Assembly: GCA_021795135.1 (NCBI GenBank)
Contig: JAJYPT010000028.1
Span: 1 to 13,402 of the forward strand
From: Actinomycetes bacterium
GTDB taxonomy: Bacteria; Actinomycetota; Acidimicrobiia; Acidimicrobiales; JAJYPT01
DNA length: 13,402 nt
Reading direction: 5' to 3'
Shown: piece by piece, positions 1 to 6,828 of the stretch
How the letters are laid out: each line of letters begins with the position of its first letter
Numbering within the stretch: the first letter of the stretch is position 1
Translations under genes and position numbers: made by a program
Notes under the pieces: model-generated
What the model saw: the letters and a program-made list of their open reading frames with translations, nothing else
What the model was told of the DNA's origin: nothing
Database searches by the model: none

Positions 1-1261
1 TGTTGAATCAGGACAAGAAATTCGCAATGTTGAGACCTTACAAGATTATTTAGGCAGTCAAGGTTTTGATATGCAAACTTTTGAGTCTGCCCCCGGTAGA
101 ACTTCTTTGCTTTGTCAAATTCAAGGTAGTGATCCAAAAGCTGCTAGTTTAATGCTCATGTGTCACAGTGATGTAGTTCCTGCCAATGCCAGTAGATGGA
201 AACATGATCCTTATGGTGGGGAATTGATTGATGGTGAGATATGGGGTAGGGGGGCAATAGATATGTTAAATCTAACTGCTTCTATGGCAGTCGCCTTTCG
301 CCATATCGCCCGAGGAAGCTCTAGACCAAAAGGAACAGTTTCTTTTTTGGTCTTAGCAGACGAAGAAGCTGGAGGTCAATACGGAGCAGCATGGTTAGAT
401 GAAAACCATCCTGAGGTTCTAAAAGCAGATTATCTTGTTTCTGAGATGGGAGGGGTTCCTTTGTCTACATCAAAAGGATTGCGCCTACCAGTATCTGTTT
501 CTGATAAAGGACTCCAGTGGTGGACGATAAAAGTAAAAGGAGAACCAGGACATGGTTCTAGACCTTTTAAATCAGACAATGCCATTGTCAAAGCTGCTGA
601 AATAATTAGACGTATTCATACCTATAGAGCTAAAAGTACAGTAAGTGATATTTGGGATAAATATGTACAAGCTATGGATTTTCCTCTTGAGGCAAAAAAA
701 GATTTAGTGGATCCAAAAACAATATGGAGAGCAATTGAAGAATTTCCAATAATTGAAGAAGCAAAAATAGCAGACGCTTCTACTCATATCACTATTTCTC
801 CAAATATTATACATGGAGGTATTAAAACAAACGTTATACCTGATGAGGCAGTTATAGAAGTTGACATAAGAACTCTTCCAGGACAAGGATCTAATGAGGT
901 TAGACAAATTTTGCATGAAATTATTGGAGAGTTGATTAGTGAGGTTGAATTAGTTCAAACTCAAAATTATCCTGCTTCTTCGTCTCCTATTGATACCCCA
1001 CTTTGGAATGCATTAGCAAAAATTTCCAATAAGTTTTATCCCAATTCTCAACTATTGCCTGTATTGACTGTTGGCATTACAGATACTCGCTTCTTTAGAC
1101 AACATGGATCTGTGGGATATGGATTTGGAATGTTTAGTCAAAAATATTCCAAAGATCAATATTCAAAAATGTTTCATGGAGACAATGAAAGAATAGACAT
1201 AGAGTCTCTAAAGATGTCTAGTAAGTTTTGGGAACTGTTAGTACAAGAAATGTCTTTTTGA
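1..1261 (+). CDS. M20 family metallopeptidase (5' end outside window)
   Basis: Zinc-dependent amidohydrolase of the M20 (ArgE/DapE/CPG2/carboxypeptidase) clan, cleaving an amide or peptide bond of a small substrate in the cytoplasm; the exact substrate cannot be read. The frame is open to the left edge (from base 2), so the ATG at 71 is an internal methionine and the gene starts upstream; 419 residues are visible. Counting from the ATG at 71, the metal ligands are all present: H32 and D34 in MCHSDVV, bridging D64 in GRGAIDM, catalytic pair E98-E99 in ADEEAGG, E125 in SEMGG, and the late His in FHGDNER. The lid/dimerisation domain carries the usual His in GEPGHGSRP. The gene ends in TGA and is followed by a strong hairpin terminator, so it closes its transcription unit. 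Family assignment is firm; substrate is unknown. Confidence 0.93.
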   Translation, partial: VESGQEIRNVETLQDYLGSQGFDMQTFESAPGRTSLLCQIQGSDPKAASLMLMCHSDVVPANASRWKHDPYGGELIDGEIWGRGAIDMLNLTASMAVAFRHIARGSSRPKGTVSFLVLADEEAGGQYGAAWLDENHPEVLKADYLVSEMGGVPLSTSKGLRLPVSVSDKGLQWWTIKVKGEPGHGSRPFKSDNAIVKAAEIIRRIHTYRAKSTVSDIWDKYVQAMDFPLEAKKDLVDPKTIWRAIEEFPIIEEAKIADASTHITISPNIIHGGIKTNVIPDEAVIEVDIRTLPGQGSNEVRQILHEIIGELISEVELVQTQNYPASSSPIDTPLWNALAKISNKFYPNSQLLPVLTVGITDTRFFRQHGSVGYGFGMFSQKYSKDQYSKMFHGDNERIDIESLKMSSKFWELLVQEMSF

Positions 1262-1736
1262 ATCTAAAGATTTCTTAATTTCCAACTTGATTTTTAGCAA
1301 AGCACCTCCAGTTCATAGTGCTTTGCTAAAAATTTTATTGACCTGGTTTTTATAAAAACTCAAATAACAAAAGCTATCCTTATTGAATTACCTTCAGCAA
1401 ATAAAAAAAATTGGGACTAGCAATATTTTTATTTGAACCACAATTGAAAAAGAAAGAAATTGAATCTTGTTGAATTCAATAACTAAGTTCTAGTAAAGAT
1501 ACTCAAAAGTGGTTTTTATTTTTAAAAATGTTAGTTTTGTTGGTGGTCTATATAGTAAGTAGAATTTGGTAAGTAATACAATTTGTTTTGACAAAGCTAT
1601 ATATTGGGCAAAACATAAGAGGTAAAAATAGTGATTGCTTAGCTGCTAGTTTTTATTCTCAATTTAGTAATGACTATTTTAATCCTTCATTTTTTGTATA
1701 TGTAAATTATTTTTTCCTAATTAAAAAGGATATGGC
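1262..1736. other. 475-bp non-coding gap before the OYE gene
   Basis: Unusually long gap for this compact window. Apart from the terminator at 1291-1332, I see no open frame worth calling, no tRNA-like cloverleaf and no long repeat. It contains a 10-bp palindrome, TTGAATTCAA at 1470-1479, and a consensus-like TTGACA at 1588-1593 without a convincing -10 at 16-18 bp. A Shine-Dalgarno AAAAAGGA sits just before the next gene's ATG at 1737. The stretch probably holds the promoter of the oxidoreductase pair, but I cannot place it. Confidence 0.5.
1291..1332. terminator. Strong intrinsic terminator after the M20 gene
   Basis: A perfect 15-bp inverted repeat, TTTTTAGCAAAGCAC at 1291-1305 and its complement at 1318-1332, with a 12-nt loop. 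Further Ts follow directly (1333-1336) and the arms begin and end in A/T runs, so it can act in either direction. It lies 29 bp after the M20 stop codon. Confidence 0.85.
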
Positions 1737-2807
1737 ATGAGTCTTTTGTTTTCTTCATCTAGCTATAGATCTGTTACCTTTAGAAACAATGTATTTGTTT
1801 CTCCTATGTGCCAATATTCCTCCGTTGATGGTTTTCCTACCGATTGGCATTTGGTTCATCTAGGATCAAGGGCAGTAGGTGGGGCAGGTCTTGTTATTAC
1901 CGAAGCCACAGCTATAAATCCCCAAGGTCGTATTAGTCCATCTGATGCAGGACTATGGTCAAAAGATCAAGCTGGAGCATATAAAAAAATAACAACTTTT
2001 ATAAAAGAACAAGGTGCTGTTGTGGGTGTTCAACTAGCTCACGCTGGTCGCAAAGCTTCGGTTTCACCTCCTTGGGAAGGTGGAATAGCTTTATCGCCAT
2101 CTCAAGGAGGCTGGCAGACTATAGCTCCAAGTGCTTTAGCTTTTGGTGCTTTGGCTACACCTAGTCAAATGAGTGAATCTCAAATTGAACAAACTATAGA
2201 TGAATTTGTAAATTCTACTCACCTTGCTTTAGAAGCTGGATTCCAAGTAGTTGAAGTCCATGCGGCACACGGCTATTTGTTGCATGAGTTTCTTTCCCCT
2301 TTGTCAAATAAAAGGACTGATCAATATGGGGGAAGTTTGCAAAACAGAATGAGATTTCCCCTCGAAGTTATAAAAGCAGTAAGGCAAGCTTGGCCAGATG
2401 AGCTTCCAGTTTTTGTTCGTATTTCAGCCACTGACTGGGTAGAAGGTGGTTGGACTATAACAGAGTCAGTTGAATTTTCCAAAGAAGCAAAAAAGCTAGG
2501 AGTAGATCTAATTGATTGTTCTTCTGGTGGTCTAGTTGCTCATGCTGAAATTCCCTCTTTTGCTGGCTATCAAGTTGAATTTGCACAAAAAGTCAAACAA
2601 GGAGCCGCCATAGCAACCGGAGCAGTGGGTTTGATAACAGAAGCTAAACAAGCAGAAGACATTTTAATCCAAGGCCAAGCAGATGCCATAATTTTAGGTA
2701 GGGAATTTTTACGGGACCCTTACTGGCCTTTTCATGCATCTCAAGAACTCGATGGAAAAGTACAAGTTAATGTACCAGTGCAATACATGAGAGCATTCAA
2801 TAACTAA
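1737..2807 (+). CDS. namA: Old Yellow Enzyme family NADPH dehydrogenase (YqjM/NamA class)
   Basis: FMN-dependent ene-reductase that takes hydride from NAD(P)H and reduces activated C=C bonds (enones, quinone-like electrophiles) or nitro compounds in the cytoplasm. The 356-residue length fits the short, class III (YqjM-like) OYEs. Visible hallmarks: PMCQYS with C25 and Y27, which tune the flavin in YqjM; QLAHAGRKAS at about 99-108; substrate-binding H175 and H178 followed by Y180 in HAAHGYLLHEFLSP; the NKRTDQYGGS loop at 191-200; and a C-terminal QYMRAF matching the YqjM QYERGW tail that supplies an arginine to the partner subunit. The ATG at 1737 has a good Shine-Dalgarno (AAAGGA) eight bases upstream. 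It lies 39 bp before the dienelactone hydrolase gene, probably in the same operon. Physiological substrate unknown. Confidence 0.92.
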   Translation: MSLLFSSSSYRSVTFRNNVFVSPMCQYSSVDGFPTDWHLVHLGSRAVGGAGLVITEATAINPQGRISPSDAGLWSKDQAGAYKKITTFIKEQGAVVGVQLAHAGRKASVSPPWEGGIALSPSQGGWQTIAPSALAFGALATPSQMSESQIEQTIDEFVNSTHLALEAGFQVVEVHAAHGYLLHEFLSPLSNKRTDQYGGSLQNRMRFPLEVIKAVRQAWPDELPVFVRISATDWVEGGWTITESVEFSKEAKKLGVDLIDCSSGGLVAHAEIPSFAGYQVEFAQKVKQGAAIATGAVGLITEAKQAEDILIQGQADAIILGREFLRDPYWPFHASQELDGKVQVNVPVQYMRAFNN

Positions 2808-2846
2808 TCATATAGCCAAAATAGTTATCTATTATCAAGGAGATAA

Positions 2847-3551
2847 ATGCCACAACGAACCAAACATCAAAATGTAAGTTTTCCAAGTGCCCAAGATACA
2901 GCTTATGGTTACCTTTGTCTTCCTCCGGAAAAAAAAGGACCAGGACTTATAGTTATCCAAGAGTGGTGGGGTCTTACTGATCACATAGCAAATATGACAG
3001 ATAGATTTGCTGCTGAAGGTTTTGTAAGTTTGGCTCCTGATTTATATGGAGGTCCAACCACTCACGATTCTGCAGAAGCAAATGAAATGATGCAAAATTT
3101 GCCAGTAGAAGTTGGGGTAAAAAGACTAAGAGGAGCTGTAGACTTTTTGCTTTCCCAAGATTCTGTAACATCTAAAACTATTGGAATAGTTGGTTTTTGT
3201 ATGGGAGGCGGATTTGCCCTTTTGCTCTCCAATGAAGCAGGCGATCAAGTAGGAGCTACTGTTGTTTTTTACGGCTTGTTTACCAGCCCAACTGCTCCAC
3301 CTTTGCATGGAATCAAAAGTCCTATCCTTGGTCATTTTGGAGATCAAGATAGTTACGCTTCTCCTGAAAAAGCTAAAGAGATTCAACAACAGATTATGGA
3401 TCAATCTGGTATAAGAATGGATCTTCAAATTTATCCAGGAGCTGGGCATGCTTTTATGAATGATGAGAACCTATTGGGAACCTATGATCCTACTCTTGCT
3501 AAGATAGCTTGGGATAAAACAATTGATTTTCTAAAACAAAACGTAAAATAA
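2847..3551 (+). CDS. Dienelactone hydrolase family protein
   Basis: Cytoplasmic alpha/beta-hydrolase of the dienelactone hydrolase family (carboxymethylenebutenolidase type), which opens lactone or ester bonds. At 234 residues it matches the family length. The full Cys-Asp-His triad is visible: C118 in GFCMGGGFA, D168 in FGDQDSY (D166 is a less likely alternative), and H201 in PGAGHAFMN. E39 in IQEWWGL corresponds to the glutamate that holds the Cys in its resting state. AAGGAG at 2837-2842 supports the ATG at 2847. It follows the OYE gene by 39 bp, so the two probably form one unit acting on unsaturated or electrophilic small molecules. True substrate is not known; many homologues are general esterases rather than chlorocatechol-pathway enzymes. 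Confidence 0.92.
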   Translation: MPQRTKHQNVSFPSAQDTAYGYLCLPPEKKGPGLIVIQEWWGLTDHIANMTDRFAAEGFVSLAPDLYGGPTTHDSAEANEMMQNLPVEVGVKRLRGAVDFLLSQDSVTSKTIGIVGFCMGGGFALLLSNEAGDQVGATVVFYGLFTSPTAPPLHGIKSPILGHFGDQDSYASPEKAKEIQQQIMDQSGIRMDLQIYPGAGHAFMNDENLLGTYDPTLAKIAWDKTIDFLKQNVK

Positions 3552-3558
3552 TTTTATC

Positions 3559-3612
3559 TAAAAGAGGTTATATGACTTTAGCTTGAAAGAAGTTTTTCTA
3601 TAACCTCTTTTA
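3559..3612. terminator. Convergent hairpin between the DLH and DUF488 genes
   Basis: A perfect 14-bp inverted repeat, TAAAAGAGGTTATA at 3559-3572 and its complement at 3599-3612, with a 26-nt loop. It starts 7 bp after the DLH stop. Its right arm lies inside the last codons of the minus-strand DUF488 gene, whose stop is in the loop. The placement suits a bidirectional terminator for two converging genes. The T-run is modest, so efficiency is uncertain. Confidence 0.6.
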
Positions 3613-3943
3613 GTATTTTGGTGTGAGAAAATTCAATATCTTTGGTGGCTGTTATCAATATTAAATGATTATTTTTTGCCCACTGGAGTAGCTGTTGTAT
3701 TTGTTCTTGGTTCTGATATGTGTTGAGTTCTTCTAAATAGAGCTGTTTGAATTGTTCAAAAAGTTCTTCTTTGTGTCCATAGAATTTTCTTAGCTGTGAA
3801 CTAGGAGCTATTTGTTTTAGCCAATGGTCTATATTGGCTTTTTCTTTAGAGACCCCCCTTGGCCAAAGTCGATCTGTTAGAACTGTTATTTCATCTTGAT
3901 TTTTGGTTTTATTGTCATAAATTCTTCTTATAGCGATACTCAT
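3578..3943 (-). CDS. DUF488 family protein (YeaO-like)
   Basis: Short 121-residue cytoplasmic protein of the DUF488/YeaO family, whose biochemical role is not established. The N-terminal family signature is clear: IRRIYDN at about 5-11, then VLTDRLWPRGVSKEKA at about 21-36, followed by WLKQIAPSSQLRKFYGH, where the conserved W, P and R of LWPRG and the late FYGH are typical. The C-terminal part (LILITATKDIEFSHTKIL) matches the family's LxLLYAAKD-type strand. It is a single minus-strand gene, convergent with the DLH gene and divergent from the MFS transporter across a 152-bp gap. The ATG is preceded by AGAAG on the minus strand. No context clue to function. Confidence 0.85.
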   Translation of the reverse strand: MSIAIRRIYDNKTKNQDEITVLTDRLWPRGVSKEKANIDHWLKQIAPSSQLRKFYGHKEELFEQFKQLYLEELNTYQNQEQIQQLLQWAKNNHLILITATKDIEFSHTKILKEVIEKLLSS

Positions 3944-4095
3944 TTTGACTTCTTTTTGTATTGATTTGCTATTGGTAAAGACTATTTTGGATTAGCTGAT
4001 CAATTATTTGAATAAGGTGAGCAATTTCAAAGGTTTCAATCTAAGACTAGTAAAGTATTTTGTGATGGGCAGTCCTAAAGATTTGGAACAATACT

Positions 4096-5334
4096 ATGTC
4101 TTTTTTGAAAAAATGGCAATCTTTTACTTGGTTTGGGGTTGGCCTTATTGCTTTTGCTGAAGTATTGACACTTAGTCTTTGGTTTAGCGCGTCTGTTGTT
4201 TATAGTCCCCTACAACATCTTTGGCATCTAAATTCTTTTGAGGTGGCTCTGCTTACTTCTTCGGTGCAATTGGGATTTGTTTTAGGGGCTTTTTTGAGTT
4301 CTTTTATTGGAATTGCAGATCGTTTTAATCCTCGAAAAATATTTGTTATCTCAGCAATTGTTGGAGCTGGGGCAAACGGCCTTTTTGTTTTAAGTACCTT
4401 TTGGCAACAAGGAATACTTCTTCGTATCCTTACTGGTATTGCAATGGTGGGAGTATATCCAATAGCTGTAAAACTAATAGTTCAATGGTCTCCTAAACAC
4501 AGAGGTCTAGCTATTGGAGTTTTGATAGCTTCTTTGACCTTGGGCTCAGCTCTTCCCCATTTGATATTGTTCTTTGGATTTAGTGTGTCATGGCAATATG
4601 TAGTATTGGCCAGTTCAGTTTTGGCCTTAGTTGGAGCTGCAATAATTGGTTTTGTGTTACCGGATCGGGTCAATGAAGCATCACAAATTCCATCTAAGAT
4701 ATCTTTGAACTCTTTTAAAAAAGTGCTTTCAAACAAAGAGGCTATGTTAGCCAACTATGGATATTTTGGGCATATGTGGGAACTTTATGGAATGTGGACT
4801 TGGTTTCCTGTTTTTATTTATTCCAGTTATGTAGCCTCTGGGCATCCAACAGGAGCACTTGCAAAAGCTGCCATAGTTAGTTTTGTCGTTATTGGGATTG
4901 CGGGGGCTACAGGTGCAATTGTTGCAGGATATTTGGCTGATAAAGTCGGGCGAACAATCATAGCGAGTGTTTCTATGGCCATAAGTGGAATATGTTGTCT
5001 GGTTATAGGTCTAAGTTATGAAAGCTCATCTTGGATTGTTATTAGTTTGGCAATAGTGTGGGGGGCGAGCGTCATAGCTGACTCAGCACAATTTTCAGCA
5101 GCAGTTAGCGAACTTAGCGAGCCTAAATATCTTGGCACTGCCATTACATTTCAAACCGCAATTGGATTTTTTATAACAATTATTTCTATAAATCTTATAG
5201 CAGTAGCTAAAGGCCCTATGGGCTGGCAATGGGTTTTTACTTTGTTATCTATTGGACCATTTATAGGAGTGTATGCAATGTTGCGCCTTCGATCAATGGA
5301 TGGGTCTTTAAAGATGGCAAATGGGCGACGATAA
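4096..5334 (+). CDS. MFS transporter, 12 transmembrane segments
   Basis: Major facilitator superfamily permease of the inner membrane, 412 residues, with about twelve hydrophobic segments in two halves joined by a polar loop near 190-215. The MFS motif A is present in both halves: G72 to R80 (GIADRFNPR) in the loop after TM2 and G278 to R286 (GYLADKVGR) after TM8. The TM4-5 region has R110 and a G/P-rich stretch. W/F-rich segments near 225-240 line the start of the second half. The substrate cannot be read; resemblance is to the broad CynX/NarK-like and aromatic/organic acid groups, which is weak evidence. The Shine-Dalgarno before the ATG at 4096 is poor (TTGGAACA). Monocistronic as far as can be seen. 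Confidence 0.88.
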   Translation: MSFLKKWQSFTWFGVGLIAFAEVLTLSLWFSASVVYSPLQHLWHLNSFEVALLTSSVQLGFVLGAFLSSFIGIADRFNPRKIFVISAIVGAGANGLFVLSTFWQQGILLRILTGIAMVGVYPIAVKLIVQWSPKHRGLAIGVLIASLTLGSALPHLILFFGFSVSWQYVVLASSVLALVGAAIIGFVLPDRVNEASQIPSKISLNSFKKVLSNKEAMLANYGYFGHMWELYGMWTWFPVFIYSSYVASGHPTGALAKAAIVSFVVIGIAGATGAIVAGYLADKVGRTIIASVSMAISGICCLVIGLSYESSSWIVISLAIVWGASVIADSAQFSAAVSELSEPKYLGTAITFQTAIGFFITIISINLIAVAKGPMGWQWVFTLLSIGPFIGVYAMLRLRSMDGSLKMANGRR

Positions 5335-5401
5335 GGACTCCATTTAGGTTTTTATCTTATTTCTTCAATTTGCAATAAAGCACTAGATGTTTTCATTTGT
5401 T

Positions 5402-5442
5402 TTTGTCTTTGAGGTTTTAGACGTTAGTTAGCCAAAGACAAA
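5402..5442. terminator. Inverted repeat after the MFS gene, possible terminator
   Basis: A perfect 10-bp inverted repeat, TTTGTCTTTG at 5402-5411 and CAAAGACAAA at 5433-5442, with a 21-nt loop. It lies 67 bp after the MFS stop and 64 bp before the next start. There is no clear T-run after it, so terminator function is tentative; it could also be a regulator site for the sugar operon. Confidence 0.4.
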
Positions 5443-5490
5443 GGGTAGTAAAACTTTGAATTGAAGTTTTCGTAATTGACCTGTTCTAGC

Positions 5491-5499
5491 AAAAGGAGG
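5491..5499 (+). promoter_or_regulatory. Strong ribosome binding site fixing a GTG start
   Basis: AAAAGGAGG, a near-perfect Shine-Dalgarno, ends 7 nt before the GTG at 5507. It decides the non-ATG start of the first gene of the sugar operon. Confidence 0.8.
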
Positions 5500-5506
5500 C
5501 ATCATT

Positions 5507-5842
5507 GTGTCTGAAAAAGAAATAAATTCTCCTAAAGATCATGAGGAAAAATTAGGTCAAACTCTAGTTACTCAAGATCATAATGTTATAAAAAGCTGGG
5601 CAGAAAAAAGAAAAGCGGTTCCTTCGGTTGTAGAGACAACAGATGATAAAGACAATAAATCTGTTGGGGTACTTCGTCTTGATTTCCCAGGTTATGGAGG
5701 GCAAAGATTAAAAGAAATTACTTGGGAAGAATGGTTTGAAACTTTTGATAAAAATAAATTAAAGTTTATCTATCAAGAACATAAATCTGACTCTTCTGAT
5801 AGCAATTTCTTCAAATTAGTAAGTTCGGATTCAAATTCTTGA
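5507..5842 (+). CDS. Conserved small protein of unknown function heading the heptose operon
   Basis: Encodes 111 residues, soluble, with no signal peptide or membrane segment. The N-terminal 20 residues are polar and probably disordered. A compact core follows: HNVIKSWAEKRKAVPSVVE at about 25-43, then GVLRLDFPGYGGQRLKEITW at about 54-73, then EEWFETFDKNKLKFIYQEH and a Ser/Asp-rich tail. From memory, this core (VIKxWAExR, VGVLRLDFPGY, WDEWFxxFD, LxxxYQE) is a widespread uncharacterised family, sometimes mislabelled as a glucan branching enzyme; it is far too short to be one. It starts at GTG behind a strong Shine-Dalgarno, and its TGA overlaps or abuts the start of the glycosyltransferase gene, so the two are translated together. 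That link suggests a role in the glycan pathway, but no function can be assigned. Confidence 0.85.
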   Translation: MSEKEINSPKDHEEKLGQTLVTQDHNVIKSWAEKRKAVPSVVETTDDKDNKSVGVLRLDFPGYGGQRLKEITWEEWFETFDKNKLKFIYQEHKSDSSDSNFFKLVSSDSNS

Positions 5843-5849
5843 TTCAGTT

Positions 5850-5854
5850 GAGGA
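5850..5854 (+). promoter_or_regulatory. Ribosome binding site deciding the GT4 start
   Basis: GAGGA ends 5 nt before the in-frame TTG at 5860. The alternative TTG at 5839 has no comparable site, so this motif favours 5860. Confidence 0.5.
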
Positions 5855-5859
5855 AAAAC

Positions 5860-6828
5860 TTGACTCGAAAAAAGATTTTTACTTGGCATGTACATGGAAA
5901 TTATATGTACTATCTTTCCCAAATTGATCATGATTTTTTTCTTCCAATAGGAGGGATGAGAAGTCATGGTTATTCAGGAAAAGCTGGAAGTTTTCCTTGG
6001 CCTGAAAATGTCCATGAAGTGCCAGTTGAAATGGTAAAAGATCTTCCTTTGGATCTTATTTTGTACCAGTCAAAAGAAAATTGGCTTTTAGATCAATATT
6101 TAATTTTATCTTCTCATCAACGAAGTTTGCCTCGTATATACCTAGAACATGATCCACCTAGAACGCATCCAACTGATGCCAAGCACCCAATGGATGATCC
6201 AGAGGTTTTACTAGTTCCAGTAACTAACATGAATAATTTGATGTGGGATTCGGGAAATGTTGAGACCAAAGTAATTGAACATGGAGTAATTGTGCCAAAA
6301 GATGTTCAATACAGCGGGGAAGTAGAAAAAGGAATAGTAGTAATAAATAATCTTTTTTTGCGAGGAAGAAGATTGGGTGCAGACATATTTGAAAAAGTCA
6401 AAGATCAAGTTGATCTAGATCTTGTAGGTATGGGCTCTGGAGACTTTGGAGGACTAGGCGAGATACCCCAAGCGGATTTAGCTAAATTTGAGTCTCAATA
6501 TAGATTCTTTTTCAGTCCTATTCGCTGGACAAGTTTAGGTTTGGCTGTATGTGAGGCGATGATGATGGCTATGCCGGTGGTAGCTTTAGCTACCACTGAA
6601 ATGTCGAGTGTAATAGAAAACGGAGTCTCAGGATATATAGATACCAATATAAATACCCTCATTGATTACATGAAAGAACTTTTAGATAATCCATTTGAGG
6701 CGAAAAAGCTTGGTCTTGGGGCTAAAGAAGTTGCTATGGAGCGTTTTAGTATTGAGCGCTTTAGTCAAAATTGGAACGATGCCATCAATTTGGTTTGTGG
6801 TAATAGAAAGCTCAAGGTCACAATATGA
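5860..6828 (+). CDS. Glycosyltransferase, GT4/group 1-like
   Basis: Transfers a sugar from a nucleotide-sugar donor to a growing surface glycan, on the cytoplasmic side of the membrane. From the TTG at 5860 it has 322 residues and begins with the KIFTWHVHGNYMYYLSQ strand-loop typical of a group of glycosyltransferases in bacterial sugar clusters. An alternative TTG at 5839 would overlap the upstream TGA as TTGA and add seven residues. The C-terminal Rossmann half carries the GT-B donor-site region: FFFSPIRWTSLGLAVCEAM, with E232 as the second Glu of the EX7E motif, then PVVALATTEMSSVIENGVSGY. The first Glu of EX7E is replaced by T224. The stop overlaps the hldE start by 4 nt (ATGA). Donor and acceptor are unknown; the neighbourhood suggests a heptose-containing glycan. 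Confidence 0.87.
   Translation: MTRKKIFTWHVHGNYMYYLSQIDHDFFLPIGGMRSHGYSGKAGSFPWPENVHEVPVEMVKDLPLDLILYQSKENWLLDQYLILSSHQRSLPRIYLEHDPPRTHPTDAKHPMDDPEVLLVPVTNMNNLMWDSGNVETKVIEHGVIVPKDVQYSGEVEKGIVVINNLFLRGRRLGADIFEKVKDQVDLDLVGMGSGDFGGLGEIPQADLAKFESQYRFFFSPIRWTSLGLAVCEAMMMAMPVVALATTEMSSVIENGVSGYIDTNINTLIDYMKELLDNPFEAKKLGLGAKEVAMERFSIERFSQNWNDAINLVCGNRKLKVTI

Noticed and set aside
1528..1572. 14-codon hydrophobic open frame (MLVLLVVYIVSRIW) in the long gap
   Set aside because: No Shine-Dalgarno, very short, and expected by chance in AT-rich DNA.
1588..1605. TTGACA followed closely by TATATAT as a promoter
   Set aside because: The two boxes are only about 4-5 bp apart, far from the 16-18 bp needed; no good -10 at the right distance.
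3126..3449. Minus-strand open frame inside the DLH gene (107 codons)
   Set aside because: Antisense to a gene with an intact catalytic triad; low-complexity composition without recognisable domain.
5507..5842. Annotation of the 111-aa protein as a 1,4-alpha-glucan branching enzyme
   Set aside because: Much too short and lacks GH13 catalytic motifs; such a label would be a propagated error.
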